64,000 nucleotides of DNA from Streptococcus shenyangsis (GTDB lineage: Bacteria; Bacillota; Bacilli; Lactobacillales; Streptococcaceae): contig NZ_VFSH01000008.1 of NCBI RefSeq assembly GCF_006385785.1, forward strand, positions 1 through 64,000, in the 5' to 3' direction. The notes beneath the pieces were generated by a model. The model had not been told where the DNA came from. It searched no databases and saw only the letters and a list, made by a program, of their open reading frames with translations. Below, in pieces: positions 41,160-50,994 of this stretch; the first letter of the stretch is position 1, and the number at the start of each line of letters is the position of its first letter. The translations under genes and the position numbers were made by a program.

Positions 41160-42101
41160 TTAATTATCTGTTTCAACGAACCGTCCCAAAATATGAACAT
41201 TCTCCGATACAGAGACAAAGGCGCCTGGATCCACCTGTTTCATAATCTGTTTAAATTCATTAAACTCTGCACGTGTAATGACAGTAATTAAAACTGCCTT
41301 TCTCTCGTGATTATAGGTTCCTTCTGCATCGTGGATCATGGTGGCTCCGCGGTGCAATTTTTTATGGATTTTTTCAATTACCTTCTCTGGATGATTGGTC
41401 ACAATCATAGCCTGCATCCGTTTTTGCTTGGTAAAGACAGCGTCTGTCACACGGCTAGAGACAAAGATGGTAATCATAGAGTAGAGAGCGTATTTCCAAC
41501 CAAAGGTCAAACCAGCTATCAGCATGATAGTCCCATTTACCAAGAAAGAAATACTACCAACATTCTTACCCGTTTTCTTGCGAATGGTCAGGCTGACGAT
41601 ATCCGTCCCACCACTGGAGATATTGTTGCGAAGAGCAAAACCAATCCCCAAGCCCATGACAACACCCCCAAAAAGGGCATTGATAATGGGATCCTCCATC
41701 AAGGTCGCCACAGGGACAAACTGGATAAAGAAGGAACTCATGGACACCGTGATAAAGGTAAAGATGGTGAACTTATGGCCAATCTGATACCAAGCTAAGA
41801 CCATCAAAGGGAAATTAATAGCGTAGAAAGCCAATGAAATCGGAATATGAAAACCAAACCAGTGATTACTCAAAGCAGAGATAATCTGTGCCAGACCTGT
41901 CGCACCACTCGAATACACATGTCCTGGTTGGAAAAAGAAATTGACCGCCACTGCTGATAAAAAACCATAGACCAGAGAGGCCGAAATTTTCTCATCATAT
42001 TTTTCGCGAGAGATGCTTTGTAAGACACGTAAAATTTTTATCTGATGAGCAAAGCGGCGCAGATAATAGCGCCACCGCTTAATTCGTTTTGCTTGTTTCA
42101 T
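41160..42101 (-). CDS. YitT-family membrane protein (DUF161/DUF2179)
   Basis: This 313-residue protein has five or six transmembrane helices (about residues 40-215), with repeated Gly-rich GATGLAQ and SSGGTDIVS motifs. A soluble C-terminal DUF2179 domain of about 85 residues follows (from [14 protein letters not shown] to the end). The function of the family is unknown. The start overlaps the end of aspS by 23 bases, which indicates coupled expression. Confidence 0.9.
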   Translation of the reverse strand: MKQAKRIKRWRYYLRRFAHQIKILRVLQSISREKYDEKISASLVYGFLSAVAVNFFFQPGHVYSSGATGLAQIISALSNHWFGFHIPISLAFYAINFPLMVLAWYQIGHKFTIFTFITVSMSSFFIQFVPVATLMEDPIINALFGGVVMGLGIGFALRNNISSGGTDIVSLTIRKKTGKNVGSISFLVNGTIMLIAGLTFGWKYALYSMITIFVSSRVTDAVFTKQKRMQAMIVTNHPEKVIEKIHKKLHRGATMIHDAEGTYNHERKAVLITVITRAEFNEFKQIMKQVDPGAFVSVSENVHILGRFVETDN

Positions 42102-43842
42102 CTTCTTCTACTTGTAAGCTGAGTTCCTCTAGTTGTTTGAGAGCTACTGTTGAAGGAGCTTGTGTCATTGGGTCACTTGCCTTATTGTTTTTAGGGAAAG
42201 CAATGACTTCACGAATATTTTCTTCTCCTGCAAGCAACATGACAAAGCGGTCAAGCCCGATAGCCAAGCCACCGTGTGGTGGGAAACCATAGTCCATGGC
42301 TTCAAGAAGGAAGCCAAACTGGTCATTTGCTTCTTCGGCTGAGAAACCAAGAGCCTTGAACATGCGTTCTTGAAGGTCTTTTTGGTTTATACGAAGGCTA
42401 CCACCACCAAGCTCATAACCGTTCAAGACGATATCGTAAGCAATGGCACGAACCTTAGCCAAATCACCTTCTAATTCGTGAGCAGTTTCTTCCTGTGGAA
42501 GCGTGAATGGATGGTGGGCACTCATGTAGCGACCTTCTTCTTCAGACCATTCAAACATTGGCCAGTCAACCACCCAAAGGAAGTTGAATTTATCGCTATC
42601 AATCAAACCAAGCTCTTTGGCAATACGTCCACGAAGGGCACCGAGAGTTGCATTGGCTACCTCAAGCGTATCTGCCACAAAGAGAACCAAGTCCTTATCC
42701 TCAAGCGCAAGTGCTGCTGTCAATTCTGCTTGGATACTAGTCAAGAACTTAGCAACTGGTCCGTTTAATTCTCCATCAACAACCTTGACCCAAGCAAGAC
42801 CTTTGGCACCGTACTGTTTGGCTACTTCAGTCATCTTGTCGATGTCTTTACGTGAGTAGTTGTCCGCAGCTCCTTTGACCACAATGGCTTTTACAGCAGG
42901 TGCTTCTGAAAAGACTTTAAAGTCTACACCTTTGACCACTGCTGTCAAGTCCTGAAGCAACATGTCAAAACGAGTATCTGGCTTGTCAGAACCGTAAAGA
43001 GCCATAGCGTCATCATACTTCATACGAGGGAATGGAAGCGTCACTTCGATACCTTTGGTTTCCTTCATCACGCGCGCAATCAAGCCTTCTGTGATATCTT
43101 GGATTTCTTGCTCAGTAAGGAAAGACGTTTCCAAGTCGACCTGAGTAAATTCAGGCTGGCGGTCTCCACGCAAGTCCTCGTCACGGAAACATTTGACGAT
43201 TTGGTAGTAGCGGTCAAAACCAGCATTCATCAACAATTGCTTAGTAATTTGTGGACTTTGAGGAAGAGCATAAAAATGCCCTTTATTAACACGAGACGGT
43301 ACCAAATAGTCACGCGCCCCTTCAGGTGTTGACTTAGAAAGGAATGGTGTCTCCACGTCGATAAACTCCAACTCATCCAAGTAATTACGGATAGAGTGGG
43401 TCACCTTAGCACGAAGTTTAAGATTTTCCAACATTTCTGGACGGCGAAGGTCAAGGTAACGGTAACGCAAACGCGTATCGTCATTGGCCTCAATCCCATC
43501 CTTAATCTCAAATGGTGTTGTTTTAGCTATATTAAGCACTGTCAGAGCTGTCACGTTTAACTCAACTACACCAGTTGGCAACTTATCATTGGCTTGTTCA
43601 CGCGCAGCGACCTGGCCAGTCACCTCGATAACAAATTCACTACGAAGGCTTTCAGCTGTTGCCATAACCTCTGCAGATACTTTTTCAGGGTTGATAACCA
43701 ACTGCATGATTCCTTCACGGTCACGAAGATCGATAAAGATCAAACCACCAAGGTCACGACGACGGCCTACCCATCCTTTCAAGGTTATTTCTTGTCCGAT
43801 GTGTTCCTCACGAACACGACCAGCATACATACTACGTTTCAT
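42079..43842 (-). CDS. aspS: Aspartyl-tRNA synthetase
   Basis: This 587-residue class II synthetase is of the bacterial type. The N-terminal OB anticodon-binding domain (residues 1-105) is followed by motif 2 ([18 protein letters not shown]), a GAD insertion domain and the C-terminal motif 3 ([13 protein letters not shown]). It charges tRNA-Asp. GAGAGAAAC precedes the ATG. The YitT-family gene overlaps its 3' end and forms the same operon. Confidence 0.97.
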   Translation of the reverse strand: MKRSMYAGRVREEHIGQEITLKGWVGRRRDLGGLIFIDLRDREGIMQLVINPEKVSAEVMATAESLRSEFVIEVTGQVAAREQANDKLPTGVVELNVTALTVLNIAKTTPFEIKDGIEANDDTRLRYRYLDLRRPEMLENLKLRAKVTHSIRNYLDELEFIDVETPFLSKSTPEGARDYLVPSRVNKGHFYALPQSPQITKQLLMNAGFDRYYQIVKCFRDEDLRGDRQPEFTQVDLETSFLTEQEIQDITEGLIARVMKETKGIEVTLPFPRMKYDDAMALYGSDKPDTRFDMLLQDLTAVVKGVDFKVFSEAPAVKAIVVKGAADNYSRKDIDKMTEVAKQYGAKGLAWVKVVDGELNGPVAKFLTSIQAELTAALALEDKDLVLFVADTLEVANATLGALRGRIAKELGLIDSDKFNFLWVVDWPMFEWSEEEGRYMSAHHPFTLPQEETAHELEGDLAKVRAIAYDIVLNGYELGGGSLRINQKDLQERMFKALGFSAEEANDQFGFLLEAMDYGFPPHGGLAIGLDRFVMLLAGEENIREVIAFPKNNKASDPMTQAPSTVALKQLEELSLQVEEDETSKTN

Positions 43843-43966
43843 TGTTTCTCTCCTCTTTTATTCTGTTACTATTTTACCATAAAAGCACAAGCTCTTCATG
43901 AAAATCATCAGAAAAGTTTGTCAGTCTTTAAAAATCCAGTGACGACCCTAAAAATTAGCGTCCATA

Positions 43967-43992
43967 CAAAAATCCGATGAACTTCATCGGAC
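43967..43992 (-). terminator. Terminator of the ABC/CPBP operon
   Basis: The minus strand has TCCGATG/CATCGGA arms with a 5-base loop followed by TTTTT. It lies just after the 76-residue membrane protein stop. Confidence 0.75.
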
Positions 43993-43996
43993 TCTT

Positions 43997-44227
43997 TTAT
44001 TTTGAATTTTTGCCTGCTTTACGCTTTTCAGCGATTTCAGCTGCCTTTCGAGGCAAGACAATTTCCGTTATGTAAGCCGTCCCAAAACGCAAGACACCTG
44101 CAATAGGGGCAAAGACAACTGCTAGATAGTTGTAGAAGAAATCGCCCTTAAAGGCATAAGCTAGCGCTCCAATGATGAAAAATAGAACGACTGCTTGAAT
44201 CACTGCTAATAAAATTACTCGTTTCAT
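43997..44227 (-). CDS. Small two-helix membrane protein, end of ABC/CPBP operon
   Basis: This 76-residue protein has two transmembrane segments (about residues 4-24 and 30-55) and a Lys-rich C-terminal tail. It is the last gene of the operon read from 47889 leftwards, 17 bases after the CPBP protease gene, with AGGAGGT before the ATG. Role unknown. Confidence 0.7.
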   Translation of the reverse strand: MKRVILLAVIQAVVLFFIIGALAYAFKGDFFYNYLAVVFAPIAGVLRFGTAYITEIVLPRKAAEIAEKRKAGKNSK

Positions 44228-44244
44228 GTGACCTCCTGACTCTA

Positions 44245-44886
44245 TTATAACATGAGTATCATCAAAAAGCCGATTAAATTATTCAAAGCGTGGAGAGAAA
44301 TACTGTAGACCAGACCTTTTCTGCTAATATAAGCCAAGCCCAAGCTAAAACCAAGACTAGCATAAACTAAAAACTGTTGCAAAGTTCCTGGAGAATGAAT
44401 CAAAGCAAACAGAACACTCGATACCAGAAGGAAAAGCAGAGTTTGTTTGCTATTGTCCTGCTTAGGAAAGAGATAGCGTGCTAACATCCCTCTAAAGATG
44501 AGTTCTTCCGTCAAAGGAGCAAAAATATTAATAGCAAAGAAGGAGAAGAGTGGTTGAGACAAGGTCAAGTCTGTCGCTATTTGCTGATTTACTGAAGGAT
44601 CATTTGGTAGGAAAAATTGAACGACAAGAGATAAGAACCAAACCAAGGCAGGGAGCCAAATAAATCGGTTAAACCCACTCTTCTCAATATGGACAGGAGC
44701 TTTCTGGTACCATTTATAAATGACGTACACATATACTCCAGCCAAGGCCACATAGAGTAAGGTAGTAGCATAGGGTGAAGCGCCTAGATTCAAAGCTTCT
44801 ACAGCCCCACTCTGAACGGTACCATAGATAAACACAAAGGATAGAATGGCTAGAAGAAACCAGCCAAGGTTTTTAAGTAGTTTCAT
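44245..44886 (-). CDS. CPBP-family intramembrane metalloprotease
   Basis: This 213-residue membrane protein has about six to seven helices and the three CPBP (Abi/CAAX protease) motifs: EELIFRG with Glu127-Glu128, FALIH with His164, and HALNN with His199. In lactic acid bacteria such proteins often confer bacteriocin self-immunity or process peptides (family knowledge). Placement next to an ABC exporter fits that, but the substrate is unknown. AGGAGAAC precedes the ATG. Confidence 0.88.
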   Translation of the reverse strand: MKLLKNLGWFLLAILSFVFIYGTVQSGAVEALNLGASPYATTLLYVALAGVYVYVIYKWYQKAPVHIEKSGFNRFIWLPALVWFLSLVVQFFLPNDPSVNQQIATDLTLSQPLFSFFAINIFAPLTEELIFRGMLARYLFPKQDNSKQTLLFLLVSSVLFALIHSPGTLQQFLVYASLGFSLGLAYISRKGLVYSISLHALNNLIGFLMILML

Positions 44887-44895
44887 AAAGTTCTC

Positions 44896-45594
44896 CTATC
44901 TTGCTTTATAGCTGTTTTTCAATACAAAGAGGTTTGCTATTCCTAACACAAGTACCCAGGCAAGTAACATACCGATGTTAGAAAAAGATATTTCCCCACC
45001 TTTTTTATTTAAAAGATTTACAATAGGACCGATGAACGAGTAATCCAACACTTTTTGAACCGTATCATTTTGAAGAGCAATCATAGGTAAAAAAGAGACA
45101 ATTAACATAGGGAAGATACTATAAACTTGCGCTTTAGATTGAGTATCTGACACCGCACCGATTAGAAGGTTGAGAAAAATAACACTAATAGTTGCTAAGA
45201 CCAAATAGATAACATAGGCAAATAGGTAACCTGATACATCTACTTTAAGATAGATTGGTAGTAAAATCATTCCAAGCAACATAATCAACATAGGAAGAAC
45301 GAGCATACTAATAGTATATTCTGTTGCTGTCACACCACTTAGGATGAGTGATTTAAGATTGCGCTTTTCCTTATCTTCTGCCATCATAATCGATACCATA
45401 TAACCACTTCCCATGCTCAAGACCATCGTCAAGCTAGCAGATAGTAAAAATAGGCTCAATTGTCCATCCTTATTTGAAAATTCATTATATAGAATAGCAG
45501 TACCAAAAGGCATCAATAGACTCGCCAATAAAGTTGAATTGCTGATAAGAACTTGTAATCTTAACCATAGTAGGGCATTTAATTTTCTAAACAT
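44896..45594 (-). CDS. ABC-2 type permease
   Basis: This 232-residue permease has six hydrophobic segments and the EDKEKRNLKSLILSGV loop, which closely parallels the loop in the permease at 28124-28912. The start overlaps the ATPase stop by 8 bases, exactly as in the other locus, so the two modules descend from one duplication or related imports. Paired with an intact ATPase, this copy should be functional. Substrate unknown. Confidence 0.88.
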   Translation of the reverse strand: MFRKLNALLWLRLQVLISNSTLLASLLMPFGTAILYNEFSNKDGQLSLFLLSASLTMVLSMGSGYMVSIMMAEDKEKRNLKSLILSGVTATEYTISMLVLPMLIMLLGMILLPIYLKVDVSGYLFAYVIYLVLATISVIFLNLLIGAVSDTQSKAQVYSIFPMLIVSFLPMIALQNDTVQKVLDYSFIGPIVNLLNKKGGEISFSNIGMLLAWVLVLGIANLFVLKNSYKAR

Positions 45595-46411
45595 CTAACT
45601 TTTCTCCTGTCAATCTGATAAAGATTTCTTCTAAAGTCGGCTCACAAGAGTGAACCACCATCAAATCTGTCGTGTCTAAATGTGGCAATTCTTCAAATGG
45701 AACTATCTGTTCTCGTCCATCATTATAAACCACACGTACTTTCTTATCCACATGGTACTTCTGGATGATATCTTGCGGACTTCCATACTCTATTAAGTTT
45801 CCCTTATTCAAAAGAGATAAGCGATCACAAAGCAGAGTTGCTTCATTCATATCGTGCGTGGTCAGAAAGATAGTTGTCCCCGCCTGCTTTAATTCTTGAA
45901 GTAGGGTATGAATCATCTTGGATGTTGTAGGGTCTAAGCCACTGGTTGGCTCATCTAGAAAGAGAATCTTAGGAGCATTCAGAAGGGCACGAGCCAAGAA
46001 CATTCGTTGTTTCATTCCTGTAGATAGTTTTTCTGCGATAATATCTTTAGCATCTGCCAATCCAACCTGTTGGAGCACCTGATTTACTCTATCTGACTTG
46101 AGACCATATAACTTAGCGTAAATGAGCAGATTTTTGTAAAGACTCATCTTTTCATAAAAGCCACTGCCATCACTAACAATACCAATTTGTTCCAAATCAT
46201 TTGAGGTTAAATCTTGAGAGTTCTTGCCTAACAAAACTGTTTTACCTTGATCTGCAGCCAACTGACCTGTCAAGACATTGATCATGGTTGTTTTACCTGA
46301 GCCAGAAGGGCCAAGAAAACCAAAGATTTCACCTTCCTTAATCTCAAAAGAAATCTGATGAAGAGCTTTTTTGCTCCCAAAACTTTTGCTTACATTTTCA
46401 ACACGAATCAT
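45587..46411 (-). CDS. ABC transporter ATP-binding protein
   Basis: This 274-residue ATPase has Walker A GPSGSGKTT, signature LSTGMKQR, Walker B LFLDEPTSGLD and the H-loop TTHD. A C-terminal extension of about 60 residues follows (PSCEPTLEEIF-type end). It is closely similar along its whole length to the interrupted ATPase at 28905-29729, and it serves here as the intact reference. It drives the adjacent ABC-2 permease. The ATG lies 10 bases after the DUF3169-like gene, with AAAGGAG before it. Confidence 0.92.
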   Translation of the reverse strand: MIRVENVSKSFGSKKALHQISFEIKEGEIFGFLGPSGSGKTTMINVLTGQLAADQGKTVLLGKNSQDLTSNDLEQIGIVSDGSGFYEKMSLYKNLLIYAKLYGLKSDRVNQVLQQVGLADAKDIIAEKLSTGMKQRMFLARALLNAPKILFLDEPTSGLDPTTSKMIHTLLQELKQAGTTIFLTTHDMNEATLLCDRLSLLNKGNLIEYGSPQDIIQKYHVDKKVRVVYNDGREQIVPFEELPHLDTTDLMVVHSCEPTLEEIFIRLTGEKLDV

Positions 46412-46421
46412 AGAAACTCCT

Positions 46422-47162
46422 TTATTTGAAATAGCGTTTTACCATAGGTAACTGCATCACATTGATATAAATATGGATAGCTCCAACAAGCAAGAAGGCT
46501 AGTAACTGAATCTCTCCTGTCAAGAAAGAAATGATAATAAGAAAAACATATAAGGCTGGTAAGACATATTGGTTTAATTGGAATAAAATTCGAAAACTCT
46601 GTTCCAAATTAGCCTGGCGCTCCCCTTCATCATAGGAATTTATATAGTCCAAGACATCCTTTGGTGTAGAGAAAAGAGCCAAATCAAACTGACGCACAAT
46701 CGCAATTGTTTTAAAAAGAGATTTTTGAGCGATTAAGGATAGCACAAAGACTAAGAAAGAGAGGGAAAATGTTTGGTGGTCTGTATGCAATATAACCACT
46801 TCATTTAATGAGAGAAAAATAGACAATGAAATTGCTACGCTTGCAATATTAAAAGCAATGGTTCCAAACTCGAGATTCCGATACATCTGCACATAATAGG
46901 TTTCATTCAGATCATCATCCATTTCCTCTCGATACAAGGAATGAAATTTTCTGCTTTTCTTTAGGAAATTGAAAGTCAAAAAAAGAATAATGACGGCTAG
47001 TAGTAAACTGATAGCTGATAGCCATGGTATCAAGGGTTTTACATCTAACATAATTCCATTGGATTCGGCATCTGCCTTAAACATCCCTACAAACATGCCC
47101 AAGAAACCTCCCAAGACAATAGACATCAAAAATAACAATCCACCTTTCTTTTTCTTTTTCAT
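46422..47162 (-). CDS. DUF3169-like membrane protein
   Basis: This 246-residue protein starts with a poly-Lys stretch followed by five or six hydrophobic segments, with a charged loop (HSLYREEMDDDLNE) after the second. I recognise the general pattern of the DUF3169 family found in bacteriocin-transport-type operons, without a known function. GGAG stands 7 bases before the chosen ATG. The ATG two codons upstream overlaps the previous gene's stop and is too close to that site. Confidence 0.75.
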   Translation of the reverse strand: MKKKKKGGLLFLMSIVLGGFLGMFVGMFKADAESNGIMLDVKPLIPWLSAISLLLAVIILFLTFNFLKKSRKFHSLYREEMDDDLNETYYVQMYRNLEFGTIAFNIASVAISLSIFLSLNEVVILHTDHQTFSLSFLVFVLSLIAQKSLFKTIAIVRQFDLALFSTPKDVLDYINSYDEGERQANLEQSFRILFQLNQYVLPALYVFLIIISFLTGEIQLLAFLLVGAIHIYINVMQLPMVKRYFK

Positions 47163-47164
47163 AT

Positions 47165-47365
47165 TCATTCTCCTTTTTCACTTGCTAAATTGTTTACTTT
47201 CTTTTCAATCCAGTCAACGACTGGGATAAGAGCAAAGTAGGCCCAAATAAATTGGTCGCTTTGATAGGGATTAAACCAGCCTAAGTCTATCCCAATCAGT
47301 AGAAATACGCTGACTAATAGAGCTATGGCAACTACATAATAGATTACTTTGTACTTTTTCATCAC
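47165..47365 (-). CDS. Small two-helix membrane protein
   Basis: This 66-residue protein has hydrophobic segments at about residues 8-28 and 38-50. The start ATGATG overlaps the stop of the XRE regulator gene, and the stop lies within the ribosome-binding region of the DUF3169-like gene, so translation is coupled. Such small membrane proteins next to YozG-type regulators are common in Firmicutes; function unknown. Confidence 0.7.
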   Translation of the reverse strand: MMKKYKVIYYVVAIALLVSVFLLIGIDLGWFNPYQSDQFIWAYFALIPVVDWIEKKVNNLASEKGE

Positions 47366-47568
47366 TCATCCTCCTCTAAGCGAAATACCGATTCGACTGT
47401 TTCGTTGAAAATCTGAGATATTTTCAGGGCAATCACAACGGACGGGGTGTATTCGTCCCGTTCTAGTAGGCTAACGGTCTGTCTGGAAACCCCTGCCAGC
47501 TTGGCTAGGTCGGTTTGATTGAGACTATCGCGAGCCCGAAGCTCTTTTAGACGATTTTTTAGTTGCAT
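47362..47568 (-). CDS. XRE-family regulator, YozG/Cro-like
   Basis: This 68-residue protein is almost entirely a helix-turn-helix domain (LKNRLKELRA...NQTDLAKLAGVSRQTVSLLER). It is the minimal single-domain type that often represses its own operon. The ATG at 47568 was chosen over a GTG three codons upstream. It is the second gene of the operon and probably binds the palindrome on the operon's -35 box. Confidence 0.87.
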   Translation of the reverse strand: MQLKNRLKELRARDSLNQTDLAKLAGVSRQTVSLLERDEYTPSVVIALKISQIFNETVESVFRLEEDE

Positions 47569-47577
47569 GTTACACAC

Positions 47578-47889
47578 CTACTCTCCATCAAATTCAACGG
47601 TTTGGATATCCTCAATACGTTGCAACTTGAATTTTTCTTTCCCCTCTTTATCAACACTACGTAGTTTGACCCATTCCTCATCAACATCCACAACTTCCCA
47701 TAAAGATGTTCCAAACACTTGTCCAACGATTGTTGGATTTTTCCCAATTAATTCTTGCAATAATCTTGACATTTCTATATTTCCTTTCTCTTTTCGCTCA
47801 AGCTTTTTGATTTTATTCTCTAGTTTCTTGATTTTTTTAGAATTATTAGAATAAAAGAAAATCATAAATAGTATAAATACTACCCACAT
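47578..47889 (-). CDS. Membrane-anchored hypothetical protein heading the operon
   Basis: This 103-residue protein has an N-terminal transmembrane segment (WVVFILFMIFFYS), then a Lys/Glu coiled-coil stretch (KKIKKLENKIKKLERKEK). A small C-terminal beta-like domain with Trp and Val follows. AAAGGAG precedes two tandem ATGs at 47892 and 47889; the second has better spacing. A longer frame to 47991 runs back through the promoter and is not credible. Role unknown. Confidence 0.7.
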   Translation of the reverse strand: MWVVFILFMIFFYSNNSKKIKKLENKIKKLERKEKGNIEMSRLLQELIGKNPTIVGQVFGTSLWEVVDVDEEWVKLRSVDKEGKEKFKLQRIEDIQTVEFDGE

Positions 47890-47928
47890 CATAGCTCCTT
47901 TCTGATTCCTATTTCTTAACTTGAATTT

Positions 47929-47973
47929 ATTGTAACACATCTTTTTCTTTTTGACAAGCATATTTGTCAAAAA
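47929..47973 (-). promoter_or_regulatory. Promoter with palindromic operator of the ABC/CPBP/XRE operon
   Basis: On the minus strand TTGTCA (47952-47957), 17 bases, then TACAAT (47929-47934) with a TGT extended -10. A perfect inverted repeat with 10-bp arms TTTTTGACAA and TTGTCAAAAA, 6 bases apart (47948-47973), covers the -35 box. This is a typical repressor site, most simply for the 68-residue XRE protein in the same operon. Confidence 0.75.
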
Positions 47974-48040
47974 GTTTATGATTTTTGTCATTTTGCAAAA
48001 GAAAAAGGTCAGAGTAGTTCTCTGACCAGTTTTTCTACTA

Positions 48041-49321
48041 TTAAAAGCCTAGTTTTTCAAAGATTTCTGAGAAGTTTTGGCTGATTGTTTCAAGTGACAC
48101 TTGCACTTTTTCTCGTGTTTGATTGTTCTTGACCGTCACTTGTCCGCTTTCGACTTCACTCTCTCCTAGGGTGATGAGGGTCTTAGCCGCAAAGACATCG
48201 GCTGACTTGAACTGAGCTTTGAGCTTACGGTTGAGATAATCACGCTCTGCTTTGAAACCTTGTTGGCGAATGGCTTGCACCAACTCCAAGGCCTTGACAT
48301 TTGCTCCTTGACCCAAGACTGCGATATAAACATCTAGGGCGTTTTCGATAGGGAGGGCCACACCTTGCTTTTCAAGAATGAGAAGCAGGCGCTCTACACC
48401 TAGTCCAAAACCAAAGCCAGCAGTTTCTGGTCCACCAAAGTAGGCAACCAAACCATCGTAGCGACCACCCGCACAGACTGTCAAGTCATTGCCCTCAATC
48501 TCAGTGATAAACTCGAAAATAGTGTGATTGTAGTAGTCCAGACCACGCACCATATTGGTATCGATGATGTAGTCTACTCCAAGATTTTCCAACATCTGAC
48601 GCACAGCATCAAAGTGGGCTTGGCTTTCTTCATCAAGGAAGTCCAAGATAGACGGTGCATTCTCTACTGCCACCTTGTCTTCTTTTTCCTTAGAGTCCAA
48701 GACACGGAGAGGATTTTCCTCCAAACGACGTTGGCTATCCTTGGACAAGGTCTCCTTGAGCGGTGTCAAATAGTCAATTAAGGCTTGACGGTAGGCCGCA
48801 CGGCTCTCAGGATTTCCAAGAGTGTTAAGGTGCAATTTGACACCTTGGATACCGATTTCTTTCAAGAAATGGGCTGCCATCGCGATTGTTTCTACATCGG
48901 TAGCTGGATTGCTAGAGCCAAAACACTCAACACCAATCTGGTGGAATTGGCGCAAACGCCCTGCCTGTGGACGCTCATAACGGAACATAGGTCCCATATA
49001 GTAGAACTTGCTTGGCTTTTGCACTTCTGGGGCAAAGAGTTTATTTTCCACATAAGAACGGACAACGGGCGCAGTTCCTTCTGGACGGAGGGTGATATGA
49101 CGGTCACCCTTATCATAGAAGTCGTACATTTCCTTGGTTACGATATCCGTTGTATCTCCGACAGAGCGACTGATAACCTCGTAATGCTCAAAAATAGGCG
49201 TGCGCACTTCTGCGTAGTTATAGCGCTTGAAAATTTCACGGGCAAAGCCCTCAACGTACTGCCACTTGGCAGATTCAGCAGGTAAAATATCCTGCGTTCC
49301 TTTTGGTTTTTGTAATTTCAT
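48041..49321 (-). CDS. hisS: Histidyl-tRNA synthetase
   Basis: This 426-residue class II synthetase has KGTQDILP at the N-terminus, motif 2 ([18 protein letters not shown]), the His-binding [11 protein letters not shown] signature and the C-terminal anticodon-binding domain (from about residue 325). It charges tRNA-His. The leader is short, without T-box features. A BOX element lies upstream, between it and the MFS transporter. Confidence 0.97.
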   Translation of the reverse strand: MKLQKPKGTQDILPAESAKWQYVEGFAREIFKRYNYAEVRTPIFEHYEVISRSVGDTTDIVTKEMYDFYDKGDRHITLRPEGTAPVVRSYVENKLFAPEVQKPSKFYYMGPMFRYERPQAGRLRQFHQIGVECFGSSNPATDVETIAMAAHFLKEIGIQGVKLHLNTLGNPESRAAYRQALIDYLTPLKETLSKDSQRRLEENPLRVLDSKEKEDKVAVENAPSILDFLDEESQAHFDAVRQMLENLGVDYIIDTNMVRGLDYYNHTIFEFITEIEGNDLTVCAGGRYDGLVAYFGGPETAGFGFGLGVERLLLILEKQGVALPIENALDVYIAVLGQGANVKALELVQAIRQQGFKAERDYLNRKLKAQFKSADVFAAKTLITLGESEVESGQVTVKNNQTREKVQVSLETISQNFSEIFEKLGF

Positions 49322-49399
49322 AGGGTGTCCTCTTTAAACTTAATAGTCTTATTTTACCATAAATAGAGGGATTAAAACAGTATGAATAAAATTAGGATT

Positions 49400-49552
49400 T
49401 ATACTCAATGAAAATCAAAGAGCAAACTAGAAAACTAGCCGCAGGTTGCTCAAAACAGTGTTTTGAGGTTGTGGATAGAACTGACGAAGTCAGTAACATA
49501 TCTACGGCAAGGCAACGTTGACGTGGTTTGAAGAGATTTTCGAAGAGTATTA
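49400..49552 (-). repeat. BOX element (boxA-boxB-boxC)
   Basis: The minus strand begins TAATACTCTTCGAAAATC, includes the boxA core CTGACG/GCCTTGCCGTAG. It continues with a boxB segment (GACTTCGTCAGTTC and CAAAACACTGTTTTG) and ends in boxC (GAGTATA). The first three bases are the TAA stop of the MFS gene. Confidence 0.88.
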
Positions 49553-50797
49553 GATATCATTTTTGAGATTAATAACTGTCAAAAGAATAGCTATCAAGGA
49601 GAGACCAACAAATAGCATCCAAGTCAACTGTATATTCCATACAGCTACAAGTGAAAAACAAGCTGTTCCCACAGGTATGGATAAGGTAAACAATAAACCT
49701 AAAAAATTACTGGTACGAGCTAGAACCTCTGGAGCTAGATTTTTCAGGAGCAAGGCACTAATCTTTGGTTGAACTTTAGCAGACACATACAGAGTTGAAC
49801 AGATAAATAGTAAACCAAGTACGACTTGATTGAATAAATTAGCTAGACCAACTAGACTGAGTCCTACGGTCACCCACATCATCAATCTAGGCAAGGACTG
49901 CTTCCCAAAATAATCATTGCCCGTAAGGCTACTGATGATGATTGCTAACAAAGCACAGAATTGACTGATAAATAATGCCTCTGTGTAAGAAAAGTCCAAA
50001 AGAGAATGGCTCAAAAAGAAGATGTTATAGATGCTTCCTAAAGCGCCACCCAAAGCATTGATAAGCAAGACAGCAAAGAGCATAAAGCCAAAGTTTTTCT
50101 GTCCACCTTTAAGAAAAACAAGACGTAAATTTCGATAAATCGTTAGGAACTGCTCTTTGATAGATAGCTTCTCATTTTTTAGTGATTTACCATCAGCAGC
50201 TGAAAGTGACAGGCTTAATTTGCTTTTTCCTAAAAAGAGAATAGAGGCTGATACTAGGAAAAAGCAGGCATTGATTCCCGCAACGAGGGAAAAATTGTTA
50301 ACCGATAGACCTAAGAGCCAGACTCCAAAAGCTTGACCACCAATAGCTGAAATATAGGTGATGAACTGGGAAAAAGAATAAGCCTCCATCAAATCCTCTT
50401 CAGCTACTTTTTCCTTAATAAGAGGCATGCGCAAGCCACCTGCAAAATCACTGATGACATCACTAATGACATTGATTAAACACAGGCTAGAAAAGGCAAA
50501 TATACTAGCTTGCTGGACAACTAAAGCTGCTAGAAAAAATAAAATCGCCTGAAACAAACCACTATAGACCATCCATTTGACCTTGGCCCTCGTATAATCT
50601 GCCCGAATTCCTACAAAAACTGTAAAGAAAGTCGGAAGAATCATGACAATATTCGCCATAGCAACCGCAAAAGATGCTTGTGGCAAGGTCGATGCATAGA
50701 CGATAAAGACCAGATTAAAAATTGAAGCACCAAAAGCATTGAAGAATCGTGACAAAGTCAAGAGTCGATAAGCTTGATTTCTAAACAATAGTTTCAT
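49550..50797 (-). CDS. MFS-family transporter
   Basis: This 415-residue protein has 12 predicted transmembrane segments in two halves with a central cytosolic loop (KSKLSLSLSAADGKSLKNEK). It fits the macrolide-efflux/enterobactin-exporter-like MFS group of Firmicutes, but the substrate is not evident. GGGAGAT precedes the ATG and an extended -10 (TGCTATACT) lies about 50 bases upstream. The Rgg-like regulator is encoded upstream on the same strand. The stop codon is part of the BOX element. Confidence 0.88.
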   Translation of the reverse strand: MKLLFRNQAYRLLTLSRFFNAFGASIFNLVFIVYASTLPQASFAVAMANIVMILPTFFTVFVGIRADYTRAKVKWMVYSGLFQAILFFLAALVVQQASIFAFSSLCLINVISDVISDFAGGLRMPLIKEKVAEEDLMEAYSFSQFITYISAIGGQAFGVWLLGLSVNNFSLVAGINACFFLVSASILFLGKSKLSLSLSAADGKSLKNEKLSIKEQFLTIYRNLRLVFLKGGQKNFGFMLFAVLLINALGGALGSIYNIFFLSHSLLDFSYTEALFISQFCALLAIIISSLTGNDYFGKQSLPRLMMWVTVGLSLVGLANLFNQVVLGLLFICSTLYVSAKVQPKISALLLKNLAPEVLARTSNFLGLLFTLSIPVGTACFSLVAVWNIQLTWMLFVGLSLIAILLTVINLKNDI

Positions 50798-50994
50798 AGA
50801 TAATCTCCCTTCTTGTTATAAGTTCAATATGAAGTATGACCATAGTATAGCACTTATGAATTAGCGAGAAATTTTTTTGAATATATGCAACACACAAAAT
50901 AAGCAAAGCAACGATAAAATCTCTTTGATGACCTGCGAGTAGTCAAAAGTTCTATCGCTTCAAATTTCAAATGATTTTCTTAGTTTGCAGATAT

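Noticed and set aside
41307-41798. Open frame of 163 codons antisense to the YitT-family gene
   Set aside because: Low-complexity, His/Asp/Lys-rich shadow of a transmembrane-coding gene, without a ribosome-binding site.
47893-47991. 33-residue N-terminal extension of the operon's first protein
   Set aside because: It runs through the promoter and operator; ribosome-binding site and hydrophobic start support the ATG near 47890.
48785-49285. Open frame of 166 codons antisense to hisS
   Set aside because: Entirely inside a conserved synthetase gene; no independent support.
50798-50994. Possible short hydrophobic peptide gene next to the Rgg-like regulator
   Set aside because: No frame with a start, ribosome-binding site and hydrophobic C-terminus was found on either strand.
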